64,000 nt of DNA from Aradus depressus (lineage: Eukaryota; Arthropoda; Insecta; Hemiptera; Aradidae): contig OY759224.1 of assembly GCA_963662175.1 (NCBI GenBank), positions 20,097,489 to 20,161,488 of the forward strand. The letters run 5' to 3'. A model generated the notes under the pieces. That model did no database searches, was not told the origin of the DNA, and saw only the letters and a list, made by a program, of their open reading frames with translations. Position 1 is the first letter of the stretch, and each line of letters starts with the position of its first letter. Shown here piece by piece: positions 33,007 to 44,601 of the stretch. Made by a program: the position numbers and the translations under genes.

Positions 33007-34048
33007 ATTGTATATTATATATATGTATATTATATATTGCTATATATACTTGCCTCGACAAACGTGTAGAACCATCTACTTGCCTCAACACCTCAACTAA
33101 AGTTACTTTTCTTGAATTAATAATAAACATTGAAATAGTTACTAAGTCGGTTTCTTAAAACTAATAAAGTTAATAATACAAGTAATAATTAATTGTTTAT
33201 CATTAAATTGTTCGTTAAAATTATACTAAAAAGTTTATACTCCTAAATATTTTATAAATAACTAAAGTTTTAATATCTTAGTTTCAACTTTCCTGTCAGC
33301 AATTTGGATGTTGAGGACAATGGCGGATCTACGATTTTGGGGGCCTTTTTTTCTATGAAGAAGGCTTTAGAAATGTGTACAGGAAAAAATGTTAGATGCG
33401 GATAAGTGGGGGGCAAAAAAAACTTCTGTCTGTTCGTCTGTGTGTCTAGGTCTGTGTATGTTTGTGAACAAGATAACTCCCGATAGAATGAACGACAAAA
33501 CCTGTTGATTTTCAGTCAAATCGGTCAAAGTCACTAACTAAACCCTAATGAATCTATCTATACAAAATTTATCGTTTATTATTAAACGGTCGAGGCGGAA
33601 CAAAAAATTAATTGATTAATTCGTTCTGGGGAAGTACATTGCCGGACTTTATTTATTTTTTTTTTTTTTGGTATCAACTTAAAAATCGTGTCAGTGCTTT
33701 GATATTCCAAGGGATAGAGAAATCGTAATACTTGGGCCTCTTGGTCCTACCTGGTGCTTAAGGAGAAGCCCCATAGAAGCTCACTTAATGATAAGCCCCC
33801 ACAAAGTCCTCCTCGGTTAAGGGGCCTCGTTAAAACGTTGGCTTTACATCCGTAATAAAACTTTCCTCAAGACGTGGGAGGGGGGAGGGGAGGGGGGAGG
33901 AGATTACCTTCAACTTTAGCCTTCATTAACGGGAAAGCCCAATTTTTATAGCTCACATATCGATCAATATACCAACTGAATGCAAAATGAATGGCTCATG
34001 AAGGATCAGACCGATAACTACATTTATATATTTAATATATATATATAT

Positions 34049-34705
34049 TAGGGTGGTCCAAAAATGACAATTTAAAAAAAAAAAAAAAAACGTGCACCCC
34101 TAGTTTGAAAGAACTCGACGAGAAAAAAATTTTGGCGCCAAAAAAACGAAAAATATTTGAAATAACCCGTGCCCCACGGCCTTTGAAATTCAAATGGAAT
34201 TTAACATGGGTTTTCATATGTATTAAAGTTGAAACAATATGGCGCTTCCACGTTTCATCAAAATGGGCTAAAAATTTTCCACATTATGGTTTTTGGGGTC
34301 GGAGAACACGAATTTGACGTCAAAAAGTTATTTTGACACATGACAGCTGTCAAAAACGCTGTCAACAAAATGACAATAACATTTTTTCTCATTTGACATT
34401 CAGTAAATTCATTTCTTAAAGGGTTTTTGAGGATAAAGTAAATTCGTGTTCTCCAACCCCAAAAACCATAATGTGGAAAATTTTTAGCACATTTTGATGA
34501 AACGTGGAAGCGCCATATTGTTTCAACTTTAATACATATGAAAACCCATGTTAAATTCCATTTGAGTTTCAAAGGCCGTGGGGCACGGGTTATTTCAAAT
34601 ATTTTTCGTTTTTTTGGAGCCAAAATTTTTTTCTCGTCGAGTTCTTCCAAACTAGGGGGTGCACGTTTTTATTTTTTTTTTAATTGTCATTTTTAGACCA
34701 CCCTA
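34049..34705. mobile_element. foldback hAT-like element, ~265-bp arms (657 bp)
   Basis: Begins TAGGGTGGTCCAAAAATGAC and ends with the complement; the arms (about 34049-34316 and 34438-34705) are inverted copies over nearly their whole length, leaving a spacer of about 120 bp that contains TGACAGCTGTCA. Flanked by ATATATAT on both sides (34041-34048, 34706-34713), consistent with an 8-bp TSD, though in a TA run. Both arms encode almost the same short peptide in opposite directions, a by-product of the palindrome. Confidence 0.88.
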
Positions 34706-34722
34706 ATATATATATATCGATG

Positions 34723-35630
34723 AGTTCCAGGCAAAAGGCCCTATCCCTCAATTTTTGAGATTTTCATGTTTCGGCCCTATCCCACACTATTGACTATCCC
34801 GCACATTTCTGTTAACTCCATCTTGTAATAATTTTTAACAAAATTTATAAAAATAGGAAATTAGAAATTGGAGGGCCTTTGGCATTGCAAAATGTGGTCC
34901 AGGGAAAAGGCCCTAACCCACATACTCTCATAAAACTTTAAATAGTACCTACTTAGTTTTTTAGTTATTTTTAAAAATTATAGAAATGTTTTACAACTGA
35001 AGAGGTTCCTATAAAACTAAATAGCTACCTATTTACTTATAAATAGTGGTTTATAAGTTGTTCAAAAATATAGTTTTAACAAATAAAAAAAAGTAAAGCA
35101 ATAGTTTTTTTTAATGAGACAGTTGTGATTTTTACTAGAAAAGTAGGAGTAAAAAAAAAAATACAAATTAAGGAAATGATGATCTATATTTTTGCCAAAC
35201 ATTTGTTCAAAAATATTTCTTGTGGTTTTTTGTTAAATATAAATAACTTAAAAAATTTAATAAAAGGTAATTTTTTATTTTACCAATGATAGAAGTGGGT
35301 TAGGGCTTTCGTTCTGAACCTTCGGGACTTTCAAAAACTGCCAAAAGCCCTAACCAATAGGTTAGGGCTTTTGGCAGTTTACATTATGAGACAGGCCCTG
35401 TTGCTACAAGGTGACAAAACTAATCAACAAAGTGGTTCACTTTACTGTTATTTCTTGTAAAGAGATGCAAGTATTGATGAAAAATAACTGTTCTATGTAA
35501 CAGAAAGGATTCTTAAAAATGACAATTAAACTAATGTGGAAAGCCAACTTGGTTTGTTTCATAATGAAACAGTTTTTTATTTTTCCTGTCAAGTTAACCT
35601 TATGTGGGTTAGGGCCTTTTGCCTGGAACT
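34723..35630. mobile_element. TIR element with GGCCCTAACCC repeats (908 bp)
   Basis: Starts AGTTCCAGGCAAAAGGCCCT and ends AGGGCCTTTTGCCTGGAACT, perfectly complementary over 20 bp. Flanks TATCGATG (34715-34722) and TATCGATA (35631-35638) match in 7 of 8 bases, a probable 8-bp TSD. The interior contains several inverted and direct GTTAGGGC(C/T)TTTGGC motifs, likely transposase-binding subterminal repeats. No transposase. Superfamily unknown. Confidence 0.85.
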
Positions 35631-35640
35631 TATCGATATA

Positions 35641-36470
35641 TTGTGATGTATAAAAAATACACACATTCAAATTATTAATATTATTAAATTAACTATATTT
35701 ATTAGTATAAAATCAAATCCAAGAAGCAACTAAATTAGTGAATAATAATATGAATGCATTTTGTTTTAAAACAACCCATGAATAAAAAACAAAACACGAC
35801 CTTCAGCTGTTTTTAATTAGTGTAGAAGAGTCGAGGTTCTGGGTTGAGATGGAGTGAGAGTTTAGACTTAAGGTGTGGAGAACTAAGTTGTAGTGAATTA
35901 ATTGGAGTTTTAATTGAAATAGACGCACAAAGGAGGTACATTAATTTATTTATATGTTTTATATGCCCTAAAATAACTTAAATTTGAAGAATGGCCAGTA
36001 TTTAGAAAGAAAAGAGACTAAAATATAAATGTAAACATTGTATTTTTGTAGATAATTTGATTTTTTTTATCACTTAGTTATTAATTTTATTATGTAGTTT
36101 AAGTAAATAAACCCAATTATTTGTTCTCGTAAATTCTATTCTATTCATTTTCCATGTTGGCTCAGTAAAGATAATTTAAAAATCTTTGGATTAGATTTAA
36201 TATTCTTACAAAATTTATAAAACAATATGGCATCTCTTTAGAAATCCAAAAGAAAAGTTTGTTAATTGAAATTTTTTTAAAAATTACGTTTACTTCCTTA
36301 AAAATTGCACTTCTTGAACTTTTGATATTTTTTAGGGCAGATGTTCCTTATTTAAGAAAAGTCTAAATTGAATAAAGTTAAAGCGTCCCAAAAATCAAAA
36401 TTAAATTTTCTTAGAAAAATGTTTAAAGTCTTATATAGCAACTAGTTTTAAAATATCTTATTATTGGTAA
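35641..36470 (+). repeat. dispersed LTR-like repeat, copy 1
   Basis: Begins TGTGATGTATAAAAAATACA and runs through ATTTTGTTTTAAAACAACCC, AGTAAATAAACCCA, and AACAATATGGCATCTCTTTA to an AAATTGCACTTCTTGAACTT segment. The same order occurs at 47112-49325. The TGT start suggests a solo LTR or LTR/internal junction, but I cannot define the other end or a PBS, so it may be a different repeat type. Confidence 0.55.
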
Positions 36471-36610
36471 TTTCCAAAAAATCCTTGGATCAAATTCGAG
36501 AATCTTTTAGAATAGTTGTGCCTGATGTTCGGATTTCAAGCCCAGTTTCGGACCAAGAAATTACCTAAAAAACCTTTTAGAGCCCCCATAATAAAAAACG
36601 TCAACGATGA

Positions 36611-36837
36611 ATCAGCGACAACATACCATCCAGCTCCAATCAGCGACAACGTACCATCCAGCTCCAATCAGTGACAACGTACCATCCAGCTCCAATCAGC
36701 GACAACGTACCATCCAGCTCCAATCAGCGACAACGTACCATCCAGCTCCAATCAGCGACAACGTACCATCCAGCTCCAATCAGCGACAACGTACCATCCA
36801 GCTCCAATCAGCGACAACGTACCATCCAGCTCCAATC
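36611..36837 (+). repeat. 28-bp tandem repeat, 8 units
   Basis: Unit ATCAGCGACAACGTACCATC + CAGCTCCA; copies start at 36611, 36639 and so on to about 36837, with only isolated differences. Because 28 is not a multiple of three, the apparent 108-aa ORF cycles through frames and is not treated as a gene. Confidence 0.95.
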
Positions 36838-37555
36838 GATCAACTGAGTTTTCACTGTCCCTTTAACACAATCACTTATCGAACAATATTACTAACTATT
36901 GCAGGTGTATTTTATAACCGAGTTTACCCTTAAAACGTCCAATAAATGTTTTTTCATAAAAAAAATGTGTTTTCACATTCAAAAATTGATTTTTATACGC
37001 CTAAATTTTTCCAGATACAGTTATAAGATTTATTTATTCTATTATATTTAAAAAGTAAGTATGTAAAAAGAACACCTTAGTGCATTTAAACAGGGAAAAT
37101 GGGACGTAGGTGTGACCAGGGAACAAAAATGCAGGGTGTGACGCAACGGGTTAATTCTAGCCTGAAACATTCAGAGACCAAACTAAGCTTTTAAGGAAAA
37201 TTAGGAAACTGAGGAGAAACACCGAAGCACAGAAAATTTGTGGAGGGAAACTTTGGGAAGGAACTGCTTTACATGTCCTTTCAAACTGCAAAGGAAAACG
37301 AAATATCGATGTCTATACATATGTTGGTAGTAAGCAATTTTCTAAATTACTTGAAAATAAATTATTTAAATAATATATACACAAGGCAACGTTTAGGATT
37401 CTTAGACCATTTAGGTAGAAGGCGATATAACCTCGTTAAAGCCAGGACGAGTCACAATAGCTAACTCGAATATGAGAACTCAATGCCATGATCTGAACTA
37501 ATTTGAATAAGCATGTCTACATATATTTCTTGGTGGTAGGCGAATGTAGTGGACT
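36838..37555. other. AT-rich DNA with a SINE scrap
   Basis: 37408-37466 keeps the 3' part of the SINE (AGAAGGCGATATAACCTCGT, GAGTCACAATAGC). Otherwise no feature is supported. Confidence 0.5.
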
Positions 37556-38217
37556 CAGTAGAACCTCTATAAGTCGAACATCAAGCAAGACGCCAATAAA
37601 TTCGAGTTATAGAGTTTTCGACTTATGGAGGATTTCCACAGGCGGATTTTGATTTGACTTGTAGAGGTCAATGGATAAAGATTCATTCTAACTAATTTTG
37701 AGTTAGAGAGGTGAAATAAATAAAAATTCAAATTACAGAGGTAACAAACATATTTACATTTATTATAAATCAACATTATTTCAAAACATCCTTAAAATAA
37801 AAAATACGTAGTACATGTAGGTATTAAAAAAGTCAGTAATTTTTTTTTTGCTTTAGATAATTGGTAATTTTATTTATTGTATACTCCTAAATTGTTTTCT
37901 AAGGAACAATGGTGTACATCGGTAACTTATTTTTCTTCGAGCTATAGAGGTAATAAGTTTCAAATAATCGAGTTGTAAAGGTTGTAAAATCAAACATAGC
38001 TATGTTCGAGATACAGAGGTCCAATTTATTTTTTCGAGTTATAGAGGGGAAATATGTACCAAAATGGCTTGTAGGGACTCACTGATTATTTCGACTAATA
38101 GAGGGTTGAGATTTCGAGTAATGGAGGTTTTGGGGCTTGAAGGGAAAGGAACAAACCTTTTTTTCGAGTTTTGGAGGTTTTCGACTTATCGAGGTTCGAC
38201 TTAAAGAGGTTCTACTG
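37556..38217. mobile_element. pogo-type MITE (662 bp)
   Basis: Starts CAGTAGAACCTCTATAAGTC and ends TTAAAGAGGTTCTACTG followed by TA. The interior has many ATTCGAGTTATAGAGG-like units on both strands. The CAGTNNAACCTCTATAAGTCGAA terminus is typical of pogo/Tigger MITEs, which insert at TA; the left TA is not preserved. No transposase. Confidence 0.8.
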
Positions 38218-38222
38218 TAATA

Positions 38223-38512
38223 CAGATGTATCAGTCCCACATATTTTATTTATTTATAATTAGTTTCGGCAATTTGACATCTTCAGGTGGTGAATCTGAA
38301 ATAAGGTAATTTTTGTGTCGTTAAAAAAAAATTATGTAATTTGACTGTGTTGGTGTTGTTTTTAACTTATTTATTATTAATGATTGACATTAGCTGTTAA
38401 TGCTCATAAATTCTAGACTAATTTGGTTTATGTTTGTTCAGATTCCTGAAGATGTCAGATTGACGAAACTAGTTGTGATAAAAAAAAAAAATATGTTGGA
38501 CTGATCTGTGTT
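38223..38512. mobile_element. inverted-repeat element
   Basis: The left end (GTATCAGTCCCACATATTTT ... TTTGACATCTTCAGG) is inverted at the right (CCTGAAGATGTCAGATTGAC ... AAATATGTTGGACTGATCTG). The arms are about 60-70 bp and moderately diverged. It directly follows the pogo-type MITE. Confidence 0.65.
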
Positions 38513-38870
38513 ACTTATTTAAGCATGTCTACTGTAGTGCGTTATTTTATTCCTATCTCTACGTCAGAGGAAGACGGAGTGACGAAGACGGTTTAGGTTG
38601 GAACTGATCTGCAAATTACAGAAGGGAAGACAAACCTTATCATGGCGTCCTTTGATCATTCTACAATCTTCATAACTCAGACTCCTGGATCTCTCTGATT
38701 GACTTCACTACTCCACTCAACCTCACTCCCGTGTCTAAGGATAAACCATTTCATCTCATAATCAGCTTCTATTCTCATCAGAACAAGACAAAATCATTAA
38801 TAAGGAAATGAAATAACGGAGGAAAAGACTCGTTCTTCGTTTAGTTTGTGGATCGTTTACATTAAAGAAG

Positions 38871-38935
38871 GGGCCATGGTTTTGGTCGCATGGTCTCACC
38901 ATTGCGGGTTCGAATCCCGTCCATAGGTGTTTTAT
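38871..38935 (+). repeat. second tRNA-like SINE family, head fragment
   Basis: GCGGGTTCGAATCCCGT forms an intact T-arm with perfect B-box, preceded by TTGGTCGCATGGTCTCACCA. A related, more decayed copy is at 55430-55495. No acceptor stem or CCA-compatible fold is seen, so it is not called as a tRNA gene. Confidence 0.55.
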
Positions 38936-39142
38936 TTCGTAGATAAAACTCCCTTTCGGGGCCATGGATGTCGTAAACAACTAAATAACACATTAACATG
39001 GCTAATATGTACCGTACATAAAGCAAAAAAAAAAAAAAAGTCTCATTAAGTTAAAAATCACTACCTACAAGTACAATAATTAACAACAATTCTTGAAGAA
39101 TGGTCCTCAGCCGATTCGACATCAAATTCTCTTTGAAGACTT

Positions 39143-39296
39143 TTACCCTAGGTGAATAAAAATTTGGGTAGGCAATATTTAGGATTTCCATAGTAGAGTC
39201 AGGCTCTTGTCCCCCAGAGAGGCGGGAGAGCACGCTGGTAGTAGGCGATATGACGTAGTTAAAACCCGGACATGAGTCTCAACGAATAACTAACCT
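39143..39296 (+). mobile_element. SINE 3' fragment
   Basis: Sense copy of the SINE body and tail from TTTACCCTAGGTGAATAAAA to AAACCCGGACATGAGTC; 5' truncated and diverged. Confidence 0.75.
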
Positions 39297-39443
39297 TACA
39301 CTTCATAATGAACCACCCACGCCCACTTGACCTCTATCCCCATTTACTTGGGGGAATGAGGATGGTATAATGCGGGGGTGTTCATAGTGTACATAGTTCT
39401 TATATTTTTTTTATTTTTTAGTTTTACTGTGTTTTCATTCTAT

Positions 39444-40040
39444 CTATCGTGGCGCTACAACCCTGTGACGGGTCCTGGCCTCCTCCACCAACATCCGCCA
39501 ATTGTTTCGATCCTGTGCGGCTGCCGTCCAGTTCCTGATGCGGAATATGTATCGGGCATCTGCCACACCATCTGCCCATCTCAGCTTAGATCTCCCTCGC
39601 CGTCTTACTCCATGAATAGGCTCCATTAGCAGCTTCTTCGGCATTTCCTCAGCTTCCATCCTGGCACATGTCCTGCCCATCTTAACCGCCCAATCTTCAT
39701 GACTTTCAGGACATCTGGTTCTCTATATAGTTCGTAGAGCTCCTGGTTGTTGCGTCTGCGCCATGCATGGCCTACTTGCACTCCTCCAAATATTCTGCGC
39801 AGAACCTTCCTTTCGAACACCAATAGGCTCTGTTCGCTCATTTTCTAAGTTGTCCAGGTTTCTGAGCCATACAGAAGAACGGGGCGGATAAGGGTCTTAA
39901 ATAGAACGAATTTAGTCTGCCTGGATATGTGGTTGCCGCAAAGATTCACTTCCTTATCTCAGTTTCATTAGCATTGTCTTGTGTAACTATGGAGCCTAAG
40001 TACGTAAACTCTGCGACCTTTTCAAATTTGTGGGGACCGG
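39444..40040 (-). pseudogene. RTE-like LINE ORF2 C-terminal end, frameshifted
   Basis: The minus strand encodes, from the right, a TYLGS-like motif, LIRPVLLYGSETW, LLVFERKVLRRIFGG, then IGRLRWAGHV; after a frame change near 39640 it continues with RRGRSKLRWADGV and AAQDRNNWRMLVEEA to a stop at 39444. This is the C-terminal region of RTE-type polyproteins and is closely related to the copy at 48111-48873. The RT core and endonuclease are missing. Plus-strand ORFs are shadows. Confidence 0.88.
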
Positions 40041-41389
40041 GGCTATGTTTTCATTATGTATATTTTACTTTATTGTTGTCCATTTTTGAAATTTAGTTAT
40101 GCCTTCATTTATTATCCCTCAATGTCACAGGGTGATGCCCGGGTGTACAAAGAGTGGAAAGAGATATTCAAATCCAAAGGGTTTTGGTGGGCCCACCAAG
40201 ATCTTCGGATCGTGGACAGCACAATGTTTCAAACCGCTTTAGATGTTAATTTGGTTGTATTCTTTTAGGATGATCAGCCTGAACAAAGTTTACACTTTAT
40301 TAAGACTGCCCTTCCATCAACCACTTGAAGAAAAATCAGGAATGTAAATGATAATTCACGACTTTAAAAGAAAATGTATATTATAAATTAAAACAAAACA
40401 AAGAACAAAAAAAAAAAAAAAAACAATATATATATTAAGAATGAATCTACAGATTTGTGTGAGGCGCTAAACAAAAACTTTAGAATTATTAAAGTGCTTT
40501 TATTAAATTAAGGGTTAAATTCCCCGACTCTTATACTAGAAGAGTAATGTAAGCCTAAATTCTGTAGTGAGCGATCTCATTGAAATGTACACATACAGGT
40601 ACTTTACCAAAAGAAAATGATAATATAACATAAGATAATGGCCATATAGACGAAATTAGGAATTTAACAAACAATAGAAAATATATCTCTACAGGCAAAT
40701 GAAATAATAATATAAAAAAAAAAACTTGAATCACTGAGATTATGAAATAAAAACAAATTCGACAAAACTCTCGTGGTGACTTAAAAAAAAAAAAAAAATG
40801 TTCAACTTCACCCGAATCCGTGGGAATCGTCCAGTCGATTCCGCCAGAAAGATCGAGGACACTTTAGGGTTGAATGATGGCTTCAACTGTTCCTTTAGTG
40901 TTGGGATATTTACATCATGGTAGAGGTGGACGGAGAAATAGCTGAAGGTTCATAATGTAAATGGTGGATGATTGAATGTCAAATAGATTAAGAATATGAA
41001 CCGCATAGGTGGTCCGCAGATCCTGCTTGCGTTTAAAAGAAGGGAGGACACTTGTTTTGACGAAACCTTTTGAGAAATTGTAAGTCTTGAAGAGAAGCCC
41101 ACTCTAACACGCTATCTCTTCAGGGCCTGACAAGTAATTATTATTTTGTATATATATATATTCGATGAAATGACCGTCATAATCAAAACAAATACTCACA
41201 GGAAAACATTCAATACTTTCTTCTTGAATTACAATGGCAGTGGGTTTAATATGAAGAACCCTGTGCGACCGGATGACTTCATCGATAGAAGCTCTCTGAA
41301 TCAGAAGTTCTGTGGCATCCAATGTCTTCAAAAGGGATTTGCAGAAAGTTTGCCAAGAACAACAAGAGCATATGAATGAGTTAGAGGTT
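40041..41389. other. intergenic; one unrecognised ORF
   Basis: 40056-40268 holds a 70-aa plus-strand ORF with KEWKEIFKSKGFWWAHQDL, not assignable to a family; it is slightly less AT-rich than its surroundings. The rest is A-rich or unidentified. Confidence 0.35.
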
Positions 41390-41560
41390 TGAGACTGGAA
41401 AGAGAGGATATTGAAGAGATGTGTGGAAGTGGGAGACCATCAACATCAATCAATGAGGAAACTGTGGCACCTGTCCAATCCATTCTGGAAGGAGATGGAC
41501 GAGTGTCGGTCCAAATGATAGCCACACGTCCGGACATCTCGGCTCAATCATTCTAACAGC
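41390..41560 (+). pseudogene. mariner-type transposase N-terminal scrap
   Basis: The plus-strand frame reads GLRLEREDIEEMCGSGRPST, then SINEETVAPVQSILEGDGRV and SVQMIATRPDISAQSF, matching the GRPSTS linker and second helix-turn-helix of mariner-type transposases. No catalytic block follows. The end (41498-41560) is duplicated at 41912-41966. Confidence 0.65.
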
Positions 41561-42480
41561 ACGTTTAGGGCTCAACTAGAGCTTTCTCTTCGATTGGTCA
41601 TAAAACAGTTTCACACTCAACACATAACACAAGAGTTATTGAACGGAATTGACAAAATAAAACTCGAAAATTGGTAACAAGAAGTGAAGTATCCTCAACG
41701 CGTTCAGGAGCTTGTGATGCCGGTGAATCGTGTTCCTCAGACCTGTAGGACTGGAAGGGGAAAGACAAGTCTCTTGGGTCCAATAGGAGAGCGGCTAGAG
41801 TCATGTTACCCTGACAACAGTCAGAAGTTGCCATCTTTCCCACTCTATAGTAGCATTGCACTCCCGTCTCAGTCGTCCTAATAGCTGCCTTTTTACGTTT
41901 TTTTCAGTGTTCATGTCGGTCAAAATGATAGCCACACGTCCGGACATGACTCAATCATTCTAACAGTTAAGGATAAATGTCCCATATTTTATTATGAAAT
42001 TATTTCAACAGATAGCACCACTATAGCAGCAAAATTATTAAAGGTATTTTGGCTAAACGGCTCAACTTTTTTTAAATATATTTTTTCCTTTGTTCTCAAT
42101 ATAAATGTAGAATTGATATGACACTCAGTTTTTTTTTTAATTCTGAATTCCAAATTTTATGTATATTTAATTTTTTTATTTTAGTTTTTTATATATTTTT
42201 CTTAAATTTTTTACATGTTATCTTTTAATTTTTTTAAAATTTACAGGTACAGCGCCGAAAGTAGACAGTTCAATGAGTTCAAATTATTGGACCCAACTGG
42301 AGATTTCTGTTCGATTAGTGCTATACGATTTTTCACGCTAAACACATAATACAGTTCATGTAAACGTTTTTGAGGTAAATTGACAAAATAAGATAATTGT
42401 AATCTTGATAACTGTTCATACGTCATAGGTGAATCATGTCTCTCAGGCCTGCAGGCTTATAAAAGAGACCATTTTTTTTT
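41561..42480. repeat. diverged direct duplication next to the mariner scrap
   Basis: 41574-41760 (TTCGATTGGTCATAAAACAG, AATTGACAAAATAA, CGTGTTCCTCAGACCTG) recurs with divergence at 42285-42450 (TTCGATTAGTGCTATACGAT, AATTGACAAAATAA, CATGTCTCTCAGGCCTG). Between them, AAATGATAGCCACACGTCCG at 41926 repeats 41514. This suggests nested or repeated insertion of one element. Confidence 0.55.
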
Positions 42481-43080
42481 ACAAGTATTTGAAAAGAGTA
42501 TAGAAACGGCATCTTATAAAATATACTTAAGCCCTGAACTAAAAGTGGTCTCAATTTTCGTTCGATTTCAGAAAAAATCTAATCAGAACTACGTTAACAC
42601 ATGTGACATCTTCAATTTTTAATTTCAAGTTGATAGCTATAATCGTTTCTGAGTCAGAGTGCTCAAAAATTTCAGAAAAATATACGCACAGACAGAAATC
42701 ATTGCGATTAAACCTCAAAATCCGTTGAAAACTCGATCTCGCATTTTCGCAGGATTATAATATTTTCTTATTCTAAAGCTATCAGAAAGTAAAAATAAAA
42801 TAGCTAGATAAACTTTTATTGCACCAAATATTACAACATTTTTGGCAATGAGTGAGTCTTTTTTTTTTTTTTACAAAATAAATAATAAAAGGATAAAAGA
42901 AACAATTCGAAAATTATATAAAACAAAATATGACATGAACATGAATAAATAAAAAAAAAAATAATAATAAAAATATATATCTCCATCTTACATGCAACAA
43001 ATTAAATTAAATTATTCTTTATTTTCAAAGCAACAGTAAAATATAAAAATAAATTGTTAATTTTTTTAACTTCTATATTA
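42481..43080. other. AT-rich DNA, no gene seen
   Basis: 42500-42740 contains a diverged copy of a dispersed repeat also seen near 18600, 31750 and 61560. 42860-43010 is A/T-rich and probably the 3' UTR/tail side of the antisense LINE that follows. Confidence 0.4.
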
Positions 43081-43081
43081 T

Positions 43082-43375
43082 TTAAAATATGCACAAATGT
43101 TTCTGAGTAATATTGGTGAGATAATTGTGGAGAAATGCTTGCCTGGGGATACACAAAGAGGGACAATGGAACAAAAAGTGTATGAGATCGTCCTTCTCAT
43201 CTAAGGTACAGAGCCTGCAGACACTTTCAGGACAAAACTCATACCTAAGCCCACCAAGTAATATTCTAAAATTTCTATTGCTATTGTGGAGACGAATTTG
43301 AGCTAGAAGTCGAAGTTTTTCAATGTGACAGTTTAATGAAAGATAGCTTTCCTGAGACCCTAAAGCACTGATCAA
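43082..43375 (-). pseudogene. LINE ORF2 C-terminal end
   Basis: The 97-aa minus-strand frame contains IEKLRLLAQIRLHNSNRNF and a CRLCTLDEKDDLIHFLFHCP zinc-binding block, typical of the region downstream of RT in Jockey/R1-group LINEs. 5'-truncated. Related to, but distinct from, the plus-strand LINE at 44290-45655. Confidence 0.75.
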
Positions 43376-43770
43376 TCGGTAGAGTAAAATAAAATTAAAA
43401 AAAATAGAACAATAAAAAATAACTCACCGAAAAAAATCATGTGCATTACAACAGCATGAGAGAAACAAGGTCCATACCTGCAAAAAAATATAATAAATAC
43501 ATAAGTAATGATATAACAGAAATAAAATCAGATATAATATATTGTAACGATCCCGTAAATATTTACAAAAATAATAAAAACTGTACTCTCATAGCTGAGA
43601 TTTCAAATTAATTGCTATGCGAAAACATCAAAGATTGGCAATTTAACAAGTGACATTTTAGGACGGTTTTCCTAATTTATCTCGCAAACTGGGAACTGTT
43701 AATAAATCTTATTTCTTTTAACATGTACTTTCAACTTTTATATACAACTTTTATTTGAAAAGATTTTTTA

Positions 43771-44290
43771 AATCTGGAAATTTCAAAATGCTAAAATTGT
43801 AGAAAATGAATTTAATAATTTAATCACTTCATTCCAAAACCTCATCAGATGTTGAAAAAATCCTCAACTCCAAGTATAACTTATATTATAGAAATATTTA
43901 AATCTGGAAATTTCAAAATGCTAAAATTGTAGAAAATGAATTTAATAATTTAATCACTTCATTCCAAAACCTCATCAGATGTTGAAAAAATCCTCAACTC
44001 CAAGTATAACTTATATTATAGAAATATTTAAATCTGGAAATTTCAAAATGCTAAAATTGTAGAAAATGAATTTAATAATTTAATCACTTCATTCCAAAAC
44101 CTCATCAGATGTTGAAAAAATCCTCAACTCCAAGTATAACTTATATTATAGAAATATTTAAATCTGGAAATTTCAAAATGCTAAAATTGTAGAAAATGAA
44201 TTTAATAATTTAATCACTTCATTCCAAAACCTCATCAGATGTTGAAAAAATCCTCAACTCCAAGTATAACTTATATTATAGAAATATGTG
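43771..44290 (+). repeat. 130-bp tandem repeat, 4 units
   Basis: AATCTGGAAATTTCAAAATG starts at 43771, 43901, 44031 and 44161, exactly 130 bp apart, with no difference noticed between units. Identity implies very recent amplification, or an assembly artefact. The array directly precedes LINE coding sequence and may be an amplified slice of that ORF; 130 is not a multiple of three, so the frame shifts in each unit. Confidence 0.95.
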
Positions 44291-44601
44291 CTCTTTTGGT
44301 TCTGTGAGTTGCCATATGTTATTTAATTGTCATATCAATAAAATTAGAGCAGTAGGTCAGTTACGTTTGGCTTCTAAACACCATATCAGTTTATATTTAA
44401 TAAAGAAACAATGATTTTTGGAAAGGATCAATGTAGATATTGTTCTAGAGAACTCAAAGAAGATATTGTTAATTTTTTATTAAACTGTCCTTTGTATAAT
44501 AATATTAGAGAAAGATATTTATCTAAATATATTAAAAACTCTGATGAAGATGAAAGTAATATTATTAGAATATTAGAGATTGTTTCTATAGAGCAAATTA
44601 A

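Noticed and set aside
32934..33158. ORFs with long Tyr-Ile repeats
   Set aside because: Translation of the (TA)n microsatellite.
34105..34650. Two opposite-strand ORFs encoding nearly the same peptide (KKILAPKKRKIFEITRAPRP)
   Set aside because: They are the two arms of the foldback element read in opposite directions; there is no domain and no independent support for a gene.
36611..36837. CRISPR-like array of 28-bp repeats (also the 29-bp array at 62542)
   Set aside because: Units are directly adjacent with no spacers, and the sequence context is eukaryotic.
36607..36933. 108-aa S/Q-rich ORF
   Set aside because: Produced by the 28-bp tandem repeat, which cycles through all frames.
40056..40268. 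70-aa ORF as a host gene
   Set aside because: No recognisable domain, no splice-site or promoter context, and flanked by LINE and A-rich DNA; kept only as an unrecognised ORF.
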